Positions 20,172 through 30,673 are shown, counted from the stretch's first letter. The stretch is DNA of 64,000 nucleotides from Clostridiaceae bacterium (GCA_012728275.1 JAAYFK010000049.1:1-64000), one strand, 5' to 3'. The notes: generated from the letters alone by a model not told the origin. Made by a program: numbers and translations.

Positions 20172-21469
20172 TAAGCTCTTTCCTCCAAAATTTTATCTAT
20201 TGCTGCAAGTTTAGCACAAAGCGCGAAGACTGTAACTGCCTTCTCAATATCATCAACAACTGGAAATGATGGAGCAATACGAATATTTGAATCACTAGGG
20301 TCCTTACCATATGGGTAAGTAGCTCCAGCGGGAGTAAATGCTACACCAATATCTTTACACATCTTAACTACTCTGTCAGCCGTATTTGGATATACAAATA
20401 CACTAATGAAATAACCACCAAGAGGTTTATGCCAATTAACAACATTTGTCTCATCTAATTCACGAGACAGAATATCCAAAGATAATTCGAACTTAGGACG
20501 AAGAATCTCAGCGTGTTTTTGCATTTGAACCTCAACTGCATCTAAGTCAGGTAGCATAACAGCATGAGCAAGTTGATTAACCTTATTTGAACAGATTGTT
20601 TGTGCATCCATAATCTTCTTTGAGAACTCGAAATTCTCCTCATTAGCTGCCATACAAGCTAGGCCTGCACCGGCAAAAGTAACTTTAGATGTAGAAGCAA
20701 ATTCGAACACTCTAGAAGCGTTTCCATACTTCTCACACAATGAAAGAATATCAGGAATGCTGCCTTGCTTATCCTTGTCACCATATAAGTGATGAACTAC
20801 ATAGGCATTATCCCAGAAAATTCTGAAGTCTTTAGCTTTAGTCTTCATAGAAGCAAGTCGCTCACATACTTCATTTGAGTATACGATTCCATCTGGATTG
20901 CTATAGCATGGGATACACCATATACCAAGAATTGACTCATCCTCACTCACTAGCTTCTCAATTTGGTCTATATCAGGGCCATCGGAATTCATTGAAATGT
21001 TAATCATTTCAAAACCTAGATCCTCTGTAATTCGGAAGTGTCTGTCGTATCCAGGAACAGGACACAACCACTTCCTATTATTAATCTGAATCCATGGTTT
21101 ATCAGAATCGTGCTGACCAAAGACTAAGCTTCTCATTAAAGTATCAAACATCATATTAAGGCTTGAAGAATTTCCAACAAATATCTTCGAGCTTGAAGTG
21201 TTTAGGATTTCAGCAAATAGATTGCGTACCTCAGGTATACCCAAAGGAACACCATAATTTCTACAATCGAAACCGTCAGAAGCCTTGAAATTAGTTTTGG
21301 TTTCTAAGTTATCGAATAAACAATTCGATATACTCAACTGCTCTGAAGATGGCTTTCCTCGAGTCATATCCAATGAAAGATTCATCGACTTGTACTCGCT
21401 GATTCTTCTCTCAACTACTTCGCGTTCTTCTTTAAGTTGAGCTACTGACATTTCAATATATGATTTCAT
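20171..21469 (-). CDS. Class I/II aminotransferase (PLP); start at MKSYIEMSVAQL
   Basis: DMTRGKPSSEQL, WDNAYVVHHLYG, FEFASTSKVTFAGAG; RBS ggaggaaat precedes this start. Confidence 0.87.
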   Translation of the reverse strand: MKSYIEMSVAQLKEEREVVERRISEYKSMNLSLDMTRGKPSSEQLSISNCLFDNLETKTNFKASDGFDCRNYGVPLGIPEVRNLFAEILNTSSSKIFVGNSSSLNMMFDTLMRSLVFGQHDSDKPWIQINNRKWLCPVPGYDRHFRITEDLGFEMINISMNSDGPDIDQIEKLVSEDESILGIWCIPCYSNPDGIVYSNEVCERLASMKTKAKDFRIFWDNAYVVHHLYGDKDKQGSIPDILSLCEKYGNASRVFEFASTSKVTFAGAGLACMAANEENFEFSKKIMDAQTICSNKVNQLAHAVMLPDLDAVEVQMQKHAEILRPKFELSLDILSRELDETNVVNWHKPLGGYFISVFVYPNTADRVVKMCKDIGVAFTPAGATYPYGKDPSDSNIRIAPSFPVVDDIEKAVTVFALCAKLAAIDKILEERA

Positions 21470-21581
21470 ATTTCCTCCATGCAAAATGAGATTTATAATT
21501 CTTGCTATTGCAGTTATCCCTAAATTGCGCTCGATTTCAAAAATTATTATATGTAATTTGCAATAGCCTGACAATCAAATT

Positions 21582-21959
21582 TCATTGGAAAGGAATTAAT
21601 TCTACATTTTGTATTAAATAATCATCAGTTAGAGTAACACAACCTACTAAAAAGCTAATATTCTTATCATATAGATTATATCTATCAATCAAATACTTTG
21701 TTGTTCTGTATATTTTATTTTGCTTTCTTCTATCGACTGAATCTAGTGGACTAGGATAATAATGACTTTCTCGTCTTGATCGGACTTCTACAATTACAAC
21801 TTCATGTTTACTTAAAAAGACAATATCAAGTTCTCCAATATTATGAATGGAGTAATTTCTTGTAAGAAATTGATATCCCTTCATTATCATGGCTCGTTCA
21901 ACTGCTTTCTCCGCAATCTCTCCAATTTTCTTCTTATCCACTATTGATTTACTCCTCAC
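21582..21959 (-). CDS. yraN: UPF0102 / YraN-family protein
   Basis: GYQFLTRNYSIHNIGELDIVFLSKHEVVIVEVRSR matches the YraN nuclease-like fold pattern. Confidence 0.85.
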   Translation of the reverse strand: MRSKSIVDKKKIGEIAEKAVERAMIMKGYQFLTRNYSIHNIGELDIVFLSKHEVVIVEVRSRRESHYYPSPLDSVDRRKQNKIYRTTKYLIDRYNLYDKNISFLVGCVTLTDDYLIQNVELIPFQ

Positions 21960-22179
21960 CTTATCTATTACCTATTGTATAATTAAGAAGTAATTACATG
22001 TTCGACAAAGACAAACAACTATCGACAATATGCTACAGTTTGTCACAAATTGTAATTTATCGTACTTTTTTGTGAAGAATAAGTCTTTATTTTTGAGAAG
22101 ATAACGAAGAATGTGCGCAAGCAAATTGAAAACTCATGCAAATAATTGTAAAACAGTATTTGTGTAAGGAGAGAATCAT

Positions 22180-23838
22180 ATGTTTTTAGACAACGACATT
22201 TTAAGTTTAGTTCGCGCTTGCTCTTCTTATGATGGAACATTTGACACTATTTCAGATGTTGAATCATTTGCAAAGCAATTAGATGTTTGCGCAATATATA
22301 TGAAGATCTTCAAGCATGGCCGTGAGCAGTTAGATTTATGTGTATACGGTTCCTCAACTGTCGGGATGCAGAAATACGGACACGCTACCGAATATACCAG
22401 TAATTATGATATAAACTATTCTTTCATAGTAAATATATATAGAAATTCAGATGCAAGGCAGCTGACAAAGGAAGACGATGAGGTATTCGATTTCTTTAGA
22501 ACTACAATTACTAACTCTTTGGCTATCTACTTCTTATCGCGTCTTGCTCACAAGTACTTAAATTACGAATCCAGTACAGGATTAGCCAACCGATTCTTCT
22601 ACTTCACTAATTGTGAGAAACTCATTAAGCAAAACAAGCTTGGATGTTATACAGCTGCTTTTATTAATTGTAAGAATATGCGAAAAATCAACAGACTCTT
22701 TGGTAGTGAGGTTGGTGATTTGCTTTTAGCTTTGTATACAAAAAGCTTTTTGGAGATTCTTGATGAGACACAAGGTGAGATGTTAGCATATGTCGGAGGC
22801 GATAATTTCGTTATGCTCTTTTTAAATGAGCATTTCGAGGATATTTTCGAGATAATTAAGTCTAAGAACCTTCACTTTACATATCGTGGAGATGATTTAT
22901 TCTTCAATATGCAATCGAGAGCTGGTTTTGCTCGACTTGATGATGCATCTTTCACCAATGCCAATATGATAATGGATGCAATTACTTCTGCAATCATTCT
23001 ATCTAAGGAACCAAACTATCCGGATTATGTTTTCTTCAATCATACAATGGGTAAGACCCTTTCGGAGATAGATTCTCTTAAGGACTCTATTACAAACGCT
23101 CTTGAGAAAAAGAAATTTGCTGTATATTTTCAGCCAGAAATTGACATTTCTACCGAAGGACAAAAAAGGTTAGTTCGTGCTGAAGCTTTAGTTAGATGGA
23201 GAACACAAGAAGGCATGGCGACACCTATTGACTTCATTCCTTTTGCGGAGCAAAGTGGACAGATTTGTCAAATAGATTTCTATGTTCTTGAGGAAACTTG
23301 CCAATTATTAAAACATTGGATTAATTTAGGTATTACTCCTGTTCCAATATCTATTAATTTCTCTAAACTAAATTTTTCCAGCAGTAATTTAGCTGAACAT
23401 ATAGTTAGTACAATTGATAAATATAACCTTGATCACTCCTTGATAAGCATTGAATTTAAGGAGAATACATTCGATGATAAAAACCATATGTTGTTTTCTT
23501 CTATTTCGGCTTTACATAAAGAAGGCATTAAAACTTCGATAGATGGTTTCGGGACTACAAGTACTTCTATTCTGAAATTGCTCGACTTGAATATTGATTA
23601 CCTTAAAATAGATAAAGAAATGGTGAGTAATGCAACTCAGAGAACTATCACCATACTAAAAAGCTTATTTGACCTTACTAAGGAACTAGGTATCGAGATT
23701 GTAAGTGAAGGCATTGAAGACGAAGAGTGTTTGAAGCGTCTTCAGGAAGTTGGTTGTCATCTGTATCAATCCGAATACTTTGACAAAGCGCTATCACCTA
23801 GATATTTTGAGAATAGATTAAAGAATCCAATGTATTAA
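22180..23838 (+). CDS. Degenerate GGDEF plus EAL domain protein
   Basis: GGDNF in place of GGDEF; VRAEALVRWR, INFSKLNFSS, IDGFG, YLKIDKEMV, VSEGIED. Confidence 0.88.
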   Translation: MFLDNDILSLVRACSSYDGTFDTISDVESFAKQLDVCAIYMKIFKHGREQLDLCVYGSSTVGMQKYGHATEYTSNYDINYSFIVNIYRNSDARQLTKEDDEVFDFFRTTITNSLAIYFLSRLAHKYLNYESSTGLANRFFYFTNCEKLIKQNKLGCYTAAFINCKNMRKINRLFGSEVGDLLLALYTKSFLEILDETQGEMLAYVGGDNFVMLFLNEHFEDIFEIIKSKNLHFTYRGDDLFFNMQSRAGFARLDDASFTNANMIMDAITSAIILSKEPNYPDYVFFNHTMGKTLSEIDSLKDSITNALEKKKFAVYFQPEIDISTEGQKRLVRAEALVRWRTQEGMATPIDFIPFAEQSGQICQIDFYVLEETCQLLKHWINLGITPVPISINFSKLNFSSSNLAEHIVSTIDKYNLDHSLISIEFKENTFDDKNHMLFSSISALHKEGIKTSIDGFGTTSTSILKLLDLNIDYLKIDKEMVSNATQRTITILKSLFDLTKELGIEIVSEGIEDEECLKRLQEVGCHLYQSEYFDKALSPRYFENRLKNPMY

Positions 23839-23841
23839 TGC

Positions 23842-24477
23842 TTAGTGAATTACCTTAAGGAAGCTCTTCCTATGAATATCACTAATCCCTTGGTTCCTTA
23901 TTGCTGCATAATGATCCTTCGTTCCATATCCCTTATGTTTTCCGAATTCATATCCAGGATACATATTGTCATATTCTTGCATTATGTGATCTCTCTCTAC
24001 CTTAGCCAGAATAGAAGCAGCAGCTATTGAATTTGATTTGGAGTCTCCTTTAATAATTGGGCACACTTTAATATTAGTCCCTTCAAGGTCTACAGCATCG
24101 ATAAGGAGTACGTCAGGACAGATAGATATCCTCTTAACACATTCGCGCATAGCTTCCTTAGTTGCGTTTAAAATGTTTATGTCATCAATTCGCTTAGGTT
24201 CAACTCTAACGGTAGCGTATGCCAAAGCCTTGCTCTTAATCTCGAGATAAAGCTCTTCTCGCCTCTTCTCAGTTAACTTCTTAGAATCGTCTAGACCTAA
24301 GATTCTAGTATCTGGATCTAATATACAAATTCCCGCTACTACAGGACCAGCTAGAGGCCCTCTTCCAGCCTCGTCAATTCCGGCAATAGCTTTGTATCCT
24401 TTTTCACGAAAAAAAGTCTCATACTGAGACAATTGATCGTATTTGGATTCAAGTTGATCATTAGTTAGTTTCGCCAT
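23842..24477 (-). CDS. rnhB: Ribonuclease HII
   Basis: IAGIDEAGRGPLAGPVVA, GLDDSKKLTEKRRE, HKGYGTKDH. Confidence 0.97.
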   Translation of the reverse strand: MAKLTNDQLESKYDQLSQYETFFREKGYKAIAGIDEAGRGPLAGPVVAGICILDPDTRILGLDDSKKLTEKRREELYLEIKSKALAYATVRVEPKRIDDINILNATKEAMRECVKRISICPDVLLIDAVDLEGTNIKVCPIIKGDSKSNSIAAASILAKVERDHIMQEYDNMYPGYEFGKHKGYGTKDHYAAIRNQGISDIHRKSFLKVIH

Positions 24478-24479
24478 AA

Positions 24480-25352
24480 TTAACCCTTCATTGGTATCTC
24501 AAGTGAAAGCCTTCCAATTCTAGCTTGCCTAAAATCATCTAGAAATAGCACAGAAAAGCGTTCTTCATCAATACGACCACCAGAAAGAATGCATCCTCGT
24601 TTCTTTGCCATCTCTAAAAATCTATCATAGCACGCATTAATATCTTCAGGGTCAGGAGCTTCGTCAACGTTATATCGATTTGGAATAGCATTCGGATACA
24701 AAGAATCAATGAGCTTAATTGTCTCGAAAGCAACTTCAACCGAATCCGTCACTTCTGACTTAATAGCACCAGTTGCCGTAAGGCATAATTGCATACGCTT
24801 CGAAGCAATCTTAGGCCACAATACTCCCGGCATATCCATAAGATCAAACCCATAATCGGTTTTAACCCAAGAAGAGCTTCTAGTAACTCCTGGTCTATCA
24901 CCAGTTATAGTAGCTTTTCTCTTACATAGCGCATTTATTAGCGTAGACTTGCCAGTATTAGGAACACCTGCAACCATTACTCTCACAGGTCTTCCAATTC
25001 TGCCCTTCTCTTTCGCCTTATCCAGCTTATCTTTAACTAACTCAAGAGTTAGCTTTGTGAGCTTATCTAGCCCCTTCTTATGATTCGCATCTATCTCAAC
25101 AGCCGGAACACCAATACTGTCAAAATATGACATCCATTCCGCTGTTCTATTTGGATCAGCTAAATCGCACTTGTTCAAAACGACAATTCTTGGCTTATTC
25201 GATACTATTCCAGATAACTCTGGATTTCTGCTTGAAAAAGGTATTCTTGCATCACAAGTCTCATATACCACATCAACCAGTTTTACTCGCTCAGAAGTCT
25301 CGTTCAACGACTTCCTCATATGTCCCGGGAACCAATTTATCTCTTGCGCCAT
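24480..25352 (-). CDS. rbgA: Ribosome biogenesis GTPase RbgA/YlqF
   Basis: Circularly permuted GTPase: NWFPGHMRKS, NKCDL, GVPNTGKSTLIN, DMPGVLWPK. Confidence 0.95.
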   Translation of the reverse strand: MAQEINWFPGHMRKSLNETSERVKLVDVVYETCDARIPFSSRNPELSGIVSNKPRIVVLNKCDLADPNRTAEWMSYFDSIGVPAVEIDANHKKGLDKLTKLTLELVKDKLDKAKEKGRIGRPVRVMVAGVPNTGKSTLINALCKRKATITGDRPGVTRSSSWVKTDYGFDLMDMPGVLWPKIASKRMQLCLTATGAIKSEVTDSVEVAFETIKLIDSLYPNAIPNRYNVDEAPDPEDINACYDRFLEMAKKRGCILSGGRIDEERFSVLFLDDFRQARIGRLSLEIPMKG

Positions 25353-25414
25353 ACAATCATCCTTATCAAATTAGTCAACTAATAATATCACATTAGCAAC
25401 CCAAAAACTTGCAA

Positions 25415-25446
25415 CAAAAAAGAAGTGCCACGAATGACACTTCTTA
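25415..25446 (-). terminator. Rho-independent terminator downstream of rplS
   Basis: Minus strand AAGAAGTGTCATTCGTGGCACTTCTTTTTTG. Confidence 0.88.
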
Positions 25447-25461
25447 TCTTTGTTCTTCAAA

Positions 25462-25803
25462 TCAAAGCTTCTCAGCAATTCTAGCTGACTTACCCTGACG
25501 AGCACGCAAGTAATAAAGCTTAGCTCTTCTTACACGGCCCTTACGTACAATCTCAATCTTATCGATCTTTGGGGAATGTACAGGAAGTATACGCTCAACG
25601 CCTACGCCATAAGAAATACGACGAAGTGTGAATGTCTCAGAAATTCCGCCGCCTCTGCGACCAATTACATATCCTTCGAAAATCTGGATACGCTCACGAG
25701 TTCCTTCCTTAATCTTAAGATAGGCTTTAACATAATCACCAATCTCAACTTCAGGATAGCTATTGCGAAGATTCTCACTCTCAACAACTTTTACTAAATC
25801 CAT
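25462..25803 (-). CDS. rplS: Ribosomal protein L19
   Basis: [50 protein letters not shown]. Confidence 0.98.
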   Translation of the reverse strand: MDLVKVVESENLRNSYPEVEIGDYVKAYLKIKEGTRERIQIFEGYVIGRRGGGISETFTLRRISYGVGVERILPVHSPKIDKIEIVRKGRVRRAKLYYLRARQGKSARIAEKL

Positions 25804-25880
25804 TGTTTGTTTCCTCCTTATCCTGTAGACGTTCGTGCCTCACCTTGTGAGCGCAGAGGACCATCCCGATAACTGTGAAA
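25804..25880 (-). ncRNA. Structured 5' leader of rplS, possible L19 leader
   Basis: Minus strand TTATCGGGATGGTCCTCTGCGCTCACAAGGTGAGGCACGAACGTCTACAGGATAA: CTCAC-aag-GTGAG hairpin inside a TTATC/GATAA closing stem just before the RBS. Confidence 0.5.
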
Positions 25881-25885
25881 TCATA

Positions 25886-26629
25886 TCATATTGATTTCTT
25901 ATATTCAAGCATTTTCTGCCATTCTTCGGTAGATAATGCCTTTTTTTCGAGCATATCAGGCCTTTTAGACCATGTTTCGCAAAGAGCAACAGTTTTGTTG
26001 AATTCATCTATCTTCGCAAAGTCACCCGAAAGCAAAACTTGAGGTACTCTCTTCCCTTTCCATACTTCTGGCTTAGTGTATTGCAGATGCTCCAAAGTAT
26101 CATTCATGTGCGACTCATTCATATACGCCTCTTCATTAGGCAGTACATTAGGAATCATTCTAGAAATTGAATCAACTATAACGCATGCGGCGACTTCTCC
26201 GCCAGTCAACACATAATCACCTATTGAAATCTGCTCATCTACTATCGTAGAAATTACTCTGTCATCAATTCCCTCGTAGTGCCCACAAATAATAACTAAA
26301 TCTTTACGCTTTGATAGTTCCTTGGCCTTCTTTTGATCGAAAAGGCTGCCCTTAGGACTCATATACACTACATAAGGCTTTTCTCCAGTAGAAGAATTCA
26401 AAGCAATGGAGTTGTACGCATCGAAAACAGGCTGGCACTGAATTAACATACCGGTGCCCCCACCATATAAGGTGTCGTCCACTTTACCGTACTCGTTAAC
26501 AGCATAATCTCGCATATCTATAGCATCTACAGAGATAATTTTATTCTCTATAGCACGCTTAAGGATGCTGTGCTTAAAATAGTATTCAACTTGCTGTGTA
26601 AACAAAGTAAGTATATGAAAACGATTCAT
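25886..26629 (-). CDS. trmD: tRNA (guanine37-N1)-methyltransferase
   Basis: YGGGTGMLIQCQPVFDA, CGHYEGIDDRV, GDYVLTGGEVAA. Confidence 0.98.
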   Translation of the reverse strand: MNRFHILTLFTQQVEYYFKHSILKRAIENKIISVDAIDMRDYAVNEYGKVDDTLYGGGTGMLIQCQPVFDAYNSIALNSSTGEKPYVVYMSPKGSLFDQKKAKELSKRKDLVIICGHYEGIDDRVISTIVDEQISIGDYVLTGGEVAACVIVDSISRMIPNVLPNEEAYMNESHMNDTLEHLQYTKPEVWKGKRVPQVLLSGDFAKIDEFNKTVALCETWSKRPDMLEKKALSTEEWQKMLEYKKSI

Positions 26630-27174
26630 GTCTTCTCCTTAGGCTCGTAAAGTTCAAAGAGCCCTTCAGGAAGATCTAAAGTCATGAATCCTTCATCCAT
26701 ACTAAGAACGACATTGCACGACTTTAAGAAAGGTACTAGTAGATTAGGCTTGCCCTTTCTAATTACTTCAATAATGAAGTTAGAACCTGTCTCATAGACA
26801 TCATATACCTTACCAAGTGTCCCCAGATTATTATCCTTGACCTCAAGTCCAATCATATCTGCAATATAATACTCGTCAGGATTTAAAGCTATTGCATCCT
26901 TGCGCGATACAGATACGAATACTCCCTTAAGCTTCTCAGCATCAGTACGATCGTCTACTCCGATAAACTTCACTATTACTACATCATTATGGACACGTGC
27001 ATACTCGACCTCAATAGGTCCTTTCTCAGGACTTGTGATATTCTCTTTTCGAGAGAAAAAACTACTCTTAAGCGAAGAAAATCGACGCAAATCATCAGTA
27101 TACGGAAAGAGCTTTATCTCTCCCCGAATACCGTGAGCGCCGATAATTTTACCAATATCCAGATAATCCTTCAT
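26626..27174 (-). CDS. rimM: 16S rRNA processing protein RimM
   Basis: IGKIIGAHGIRGEIKLFPYTD; overlaps trmD start. Confidence 0.93.
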   Translation of the reverse strand: MKDYLDIGKIIGAHGIRGEIKLFPYTDDLRRFSSLKSSFFSRKENITSPEKGPIEVEYARVHNDVVIVKFIGVDDRTDAEKLKGVFVSVSRKDAIALNPDEYYIADMIGLEVKDNNLGTLGKVYDVYETGSNFIIEVIRKGKPNLLVPFLKSCNVVLSMDEGFMTLDLPEGLFELYEPKEKT

Positions 27175-27404
27175 TAGCCAACGATATCTACAACGATTCG
27201 ACGACCAGTACGTAAGTACTTTGCCTTCATTATTGATCTGATGGCTTGCGCACGCTTACCGTTCTTTCCGATAACCTTGCCCATATCCTCGGGAGCTACG
27301 GAGAGTTCAAAAACAATCGTATTTCCACGTTCAGTTTTCTTTACTACAACCTCGTCTGGATTGATTACCAAAGACTTAGCCATGTATGTCAGTAATTCAC
27401 TCAT
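27174..27404 (-). CDS. KH-domain RNA-binding protein (YlqC/KhpA-like)
   Basis: KH core APEDMGKVIGKNGKRAQAIRSIMKA; conserved position between rpsP and rimM. Confidence 0.93.
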   Translation of the reverse strand: MSELLTYMAKSLVINPDEVVVKKTERGNTIVFELSVAPEDMGKVIGKNGKRAQAIRSIMKAKYLRTGRRIVVDIVG

Positions 27405-27459
27405 AATATTTATCGCGAAAAACTCCGCTTCCTCCTTTTGATTAATATTTTGGCAAAAT

Positions 27460-27702
27460 TCAGATAATGCCGTTCTTCTTCAAAAGGCTCTTAACAGTAT
27501 CTGTAGGTTGTGCTCCATTTCCAATCCACTTCTTAGCTGCCTCACCATCAATCTTAACCTCAGCAGGATCAACGCAAGGATTGTATGTACCAATCTCTTC
27601 GATGAAACGGCCGTCACGTGGATAACGAGAATCCGCTACAACTACACGATAAAAAGGTGCCTTCTTCTTTCCCATTCTTCTTAAACGAATTTTAACTGCC
27701 AT
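27460..27702 (-). CDS. rpsP: Ribosomal protein S16; start at MAVKIRL
   Basis: [42 protein letters not shown]. Confidence 0.98.
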   Translation of the reverse strand: MAVKIRLRRMGKKKAPFYRVVVADSRYPRDGRFIEEIGTYNPCVDPAEVKIDGEAAKKWIGNGAQPTDTVKSLLKKNGII

Positions 27703-27776
27703 TTGTAATTCCTCCAATAATAATTCAAAATAAATATTTATCACATATAAGCTGGTGCTTCTATGTTAATAACACC

Positions 27777-29138
27777 TTAAAAAAATCTACCCTTCTTGCC
27801 AAGAGTATTGAATCTTCCTCCTGGAAGACCCCCCATTTGCTTCTTAAAAGCTCCACCCGAAAATTTCTTCATCATCATCGCTGTTTGCTCATATTGCTTC
27901 ATGAGCTGATTAATCATTTGTACTGTTGTACCTGATCCTGCGGCAATTCTTTTTCTTCTTGAAGCATTCAACAGAGATGGATTATTGCGTTCTTTCATAG
28001 TCATAGAACGGATTATTGCCATATTCTTATCTATAATCGAATCATCAATAGTATCTGCATCGACCTTACCTGAAACACCAGGAATCATACCAAGAACATC
28101 CTTCATGGAGCCCATCTTCTTTATTTGCTCAAACTGCGAAAGAAGATCATTTAGATTAAATTTGCTGCTCATCATGCGTTCAGCTGATTTTGCAGCCTCT
28201 TCCATGTCCATATTGCGAGAAGCCTTCTCAATAAGGCTCATAACATCGCCCATACCAAGAATTCTATCTGCCATTCTCTGTGGATAGAACTTCTCGATAG
28301 CATCATTCTTCTCACCCACACAAATGAACTTAATTGGCTTTCCTGTGATTTGCCTAATTGATAAAGCAGCACCACCACGAGCATCGCCGTCCAGCTTTGT
28401 CATGATAATACCATCCATACCTATAGCGTCTTCGAATTGAGTAGCAATATTTACGGCCTCTTGACCAATCATGGCATCAACAACAAGAAGCTTCTCAGAA
28501 GGATTAACTGCAGAGTTAATATCCTTAAGTTCATCCATTAACTCAGCATCAACAACAGTACGACCAGCAGTATCAATAATAAGAAAATTGCATAGCATGT
28601 GTTTTGCTTGTTTTACTGCATCCTTTGCAATAGCAATTGCATCCTTATTCTCAGGATCTATATAGCAATCTATTTTTGCTGCATCAGCTAAAATCTTAAG
28701 TTGTGTTGCGGCTGCAGGACGATGAACGTCTACAGAAGCTACCATTGGTTTCTTGCTATCTCCCTTAAGGAGAGTCGCAAGCTTAACAGCTGTAGTTGTC
28801 TTACCAGCACCTTGAAGACCATAAAGAATAATTACGGTAAATCCAGAAGGAGATACAAATATCTTCTCTTCACCAGTACCTAAGAGTTCAACTAGTGATT
28901 CGTGTACAATCTTAACAATCTGCTGACCAGGAGTAATGCTGGTTTGAATCTCAGCATTCTTACACTTCTCCGACATATCAGCCACAAATGACTTAACAAC
29001 TGAATAATTTACGTCGGCTTCAAGAAGAGCCATACGTATCTCTTTCATCATATCGTTAATATCTTGATCAGTAACGCGAGCTTTACCTCTCATTCCTGAT
29101 GTTATCTTTTGTAATTTTGATGACAAACTGTCAAACAT
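27777..29138 (-). CDS. ffh: Signal recognition particle protein Ffh
   Basis: GLQGAGKTTTAVKLA, DVHRPAAATQL, DTAGRTVVD, C-terminal M domain. Confidence 0.98.
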   Translation of the reverse strand: MFDSLSSKLQKITSGMRGKARVTDQDINDMMKEIRMALLEADVNYSVVKSFVADMSEKCKNAEIQTSITPGQQIVKIVHESLVELLGTGEEKIFVSPSGFTVIILYGLQGAGKTTTAVKLATLLKGDSKKPMVASVDVHRPAAATQLKILADAAKIDCYIDPENKDAIAIAKDAVKQAKHMLCNFLIIDTAGRTVVDAELMDELKDINSAVNPSEKLLVVDAMIGQEAVNIATQFEDAIGMDGIIMTKLDGDARGGAALSIRQITGKPIKFICVGEKNDAIEKFYPQRMADRILGMGDVMSLIEKASRNMDMEEAAKSAERMMSSKFNLNDLLSQFEQIKKMGSMKDVLGMIPGVSGKVDADTIDDSIIDKNMAIIRSMTMKERNNPSLLNASRRKRIAAGSGTTVQMINQLMKQYEQTAMMMKKFSGGAFKKQMGGLPGGRFNTLGKKGRFF

Positions 29139-29142
29139 TAAT

Positions 29143-29472
29143 TTACTCCGATTCTAATTCTGCATCTATCTTCGAAAGAATATCACGCGCCTCAAGTATT
29201 TGACCATTGTCTATCTTAGAAATGGCAAGCGCTATGTCATCCTTCTGTTTCTCAAATCGATCAATAAGCTTTAGCTTATCTTCGTATTCCTCCAAAGTGC
29301 GAATTGCTCGCTTTACAGTGTCATAAACGCCTTGTCGCGAGATACTCTCACTATCTGCTATCTCAGCAAGACTTAAATCATTAAAATAGTAAAGCTCAAG
29401 AGTATGTCTCATCTTTGGAGTCAAGAGATTACCATAAAAATCCAAAAGCATACAAGCTTTATAAGACTCCAT
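29143..29472 (-). CDS. ylxM: YlxM/p13-like protein upstream of ffh; start at MESYKACMLLD
   Basis: LLTPKMRHTLELYYFNDLSLAEIADSESISRQGVYDTVKRAIRTLEEYE. Confidence 0.93.
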   Translation of the reverse strand: MESYKACMLLDFYGNLLTPKMRHTLELYYFNDLSLAEIADSESISRQGVYDTVKRAIRTLEEYEDKLKLIDRFEKQKDDIALAISKIDNGQILEARDILSKIDAELESE

Positions 29473-29557
29473 AGCTATACCTCCGTTTACACACCTAAGG
29501 CATAGTAACAGAAACAAATTCATACGTCAAGTATTTTTACTTGTCACTTACGAAATC

Positions 29558-30673
29558 TTACTTTATAGAATTTGGAGTTCTAACGGTAACATAACCGTTA
29601 TCAACTCCATAACTAGGATCACCACAAAGTTTTGATATATCCGTATGACTATCTGGATTTTTCAAAGCGACTAGCTCTCTCCAAGTATTTCTTCCACCTG
29701 TCTTAGCTAGATACATAGCCTGATCAGCCAGATCAACATGATTTTGCAAAGATAGTTCTCCAGCCTTTTCCTCAAATAAAGGATAAGAAACGAAGCCTAC
29801 GGAACAAGTAACCTTCCTTACTTCACCTGTAACAGGCGAGGTAACAGAAATGTGTTGTCTAAAACAAGCATTTATGGATGTAGCAACAGAAGCAAAATCA
29901 AAAGGAAACTTAGTGCAGTATACAACCAAGAACTCCTCACCACCATTACGGATAACAACTCCTTGATCACCAATTAGGTCTCTAAGATGCTTGCCTACAT
30001 TCTTAAGAACTTCATCTCCAGCGGCATGACCGTAATCATCATTAACGCTCTTGAAGTGGTCAATATCAATCAGAAACACACCGAAAACATCAGTATTATA
30101 TGTTTTTGGAGAATTGTCAGCTGGATTACACATCATTTGAGTCTTAATGAAATGAACAAGTACCTGTTGGAAATACTTTCTATTAAAACAGCCCGTAAGT
30201 TCATCAAGGTACTTCTCAGCAGAAGCTGTATCCACATAATCCTGAACCATCTCTACCCATGTCTCATTACCACTCTTATCCTTGAAAGGACGAGATAATT
30301 TACCTGAAATGAGATAACTAAACATCTCATTGCTACCCATATCACGCATCTTAAATAACAAAGTCTTAACAGGAGTATTAATCAATCTATCATATAGAGA
30401 AGTAAAGATAGAAGTAATAACAACAGTAGTAATCAACACATTAATAAAAAAGAATATATCAAGTCCAGCTTGCAATCTCTCAGCATCCCAAATAGCTACA
30501 TACCACTTAAGATCGCAAAGCGTACAAGCGAACAAGTATCCAAGAAAATTCATTATTGATGAGAATACAAAAACAATTACGCCCACAAAAATTACAACGT
30601 CACTCATTGAATACCACGAGCCGACATTTGTAATACGAGAATATGTTTCTTTAAACCATTTTACTAAAGACAT
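29558..30673 (-). CDS. Membrane diguanylate cyclase with intact GGEEF
   Basis: Two N-terminal TM segments; DELTGCFNRKYF, IDIDHFKSVNDDYGHAAGDEVL, RNGGEEFLVVY. Confidence 0.92.
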   Translation of the reverse strand: MSLVKWFKETYSRITNVGSWYSMSDVVIFVGVIVFVFSSIMNFLGYLFACTLCDLKWYVAIWDAERLQAGLDIFFFINVLITTVVITSIFTSLYDRLINTPVKTLLFKMRDMGSNEMFSYLISGKLSRPFKDKSGNETWVEMVQDYVDTASAEKYLDELTGCFNRKYFQQVLVHFIKTQMMCNPADNSPKTYNTDVFGVFLIDIDHFKSVNDDYGHAAGDEVLKNVGKHLRDLIGDQGVVIRNGGEEFLVVYCTKFPFDFASVATSINACFRQHISVTSPVTGEVRKVTCSVGFVSYPLFEEKAGELSLQNHVDLADQAMYLAKTGGRNTWRELVALKNPDSHTDISKLCGDPSYGVDNGYVTVRTPNSIK

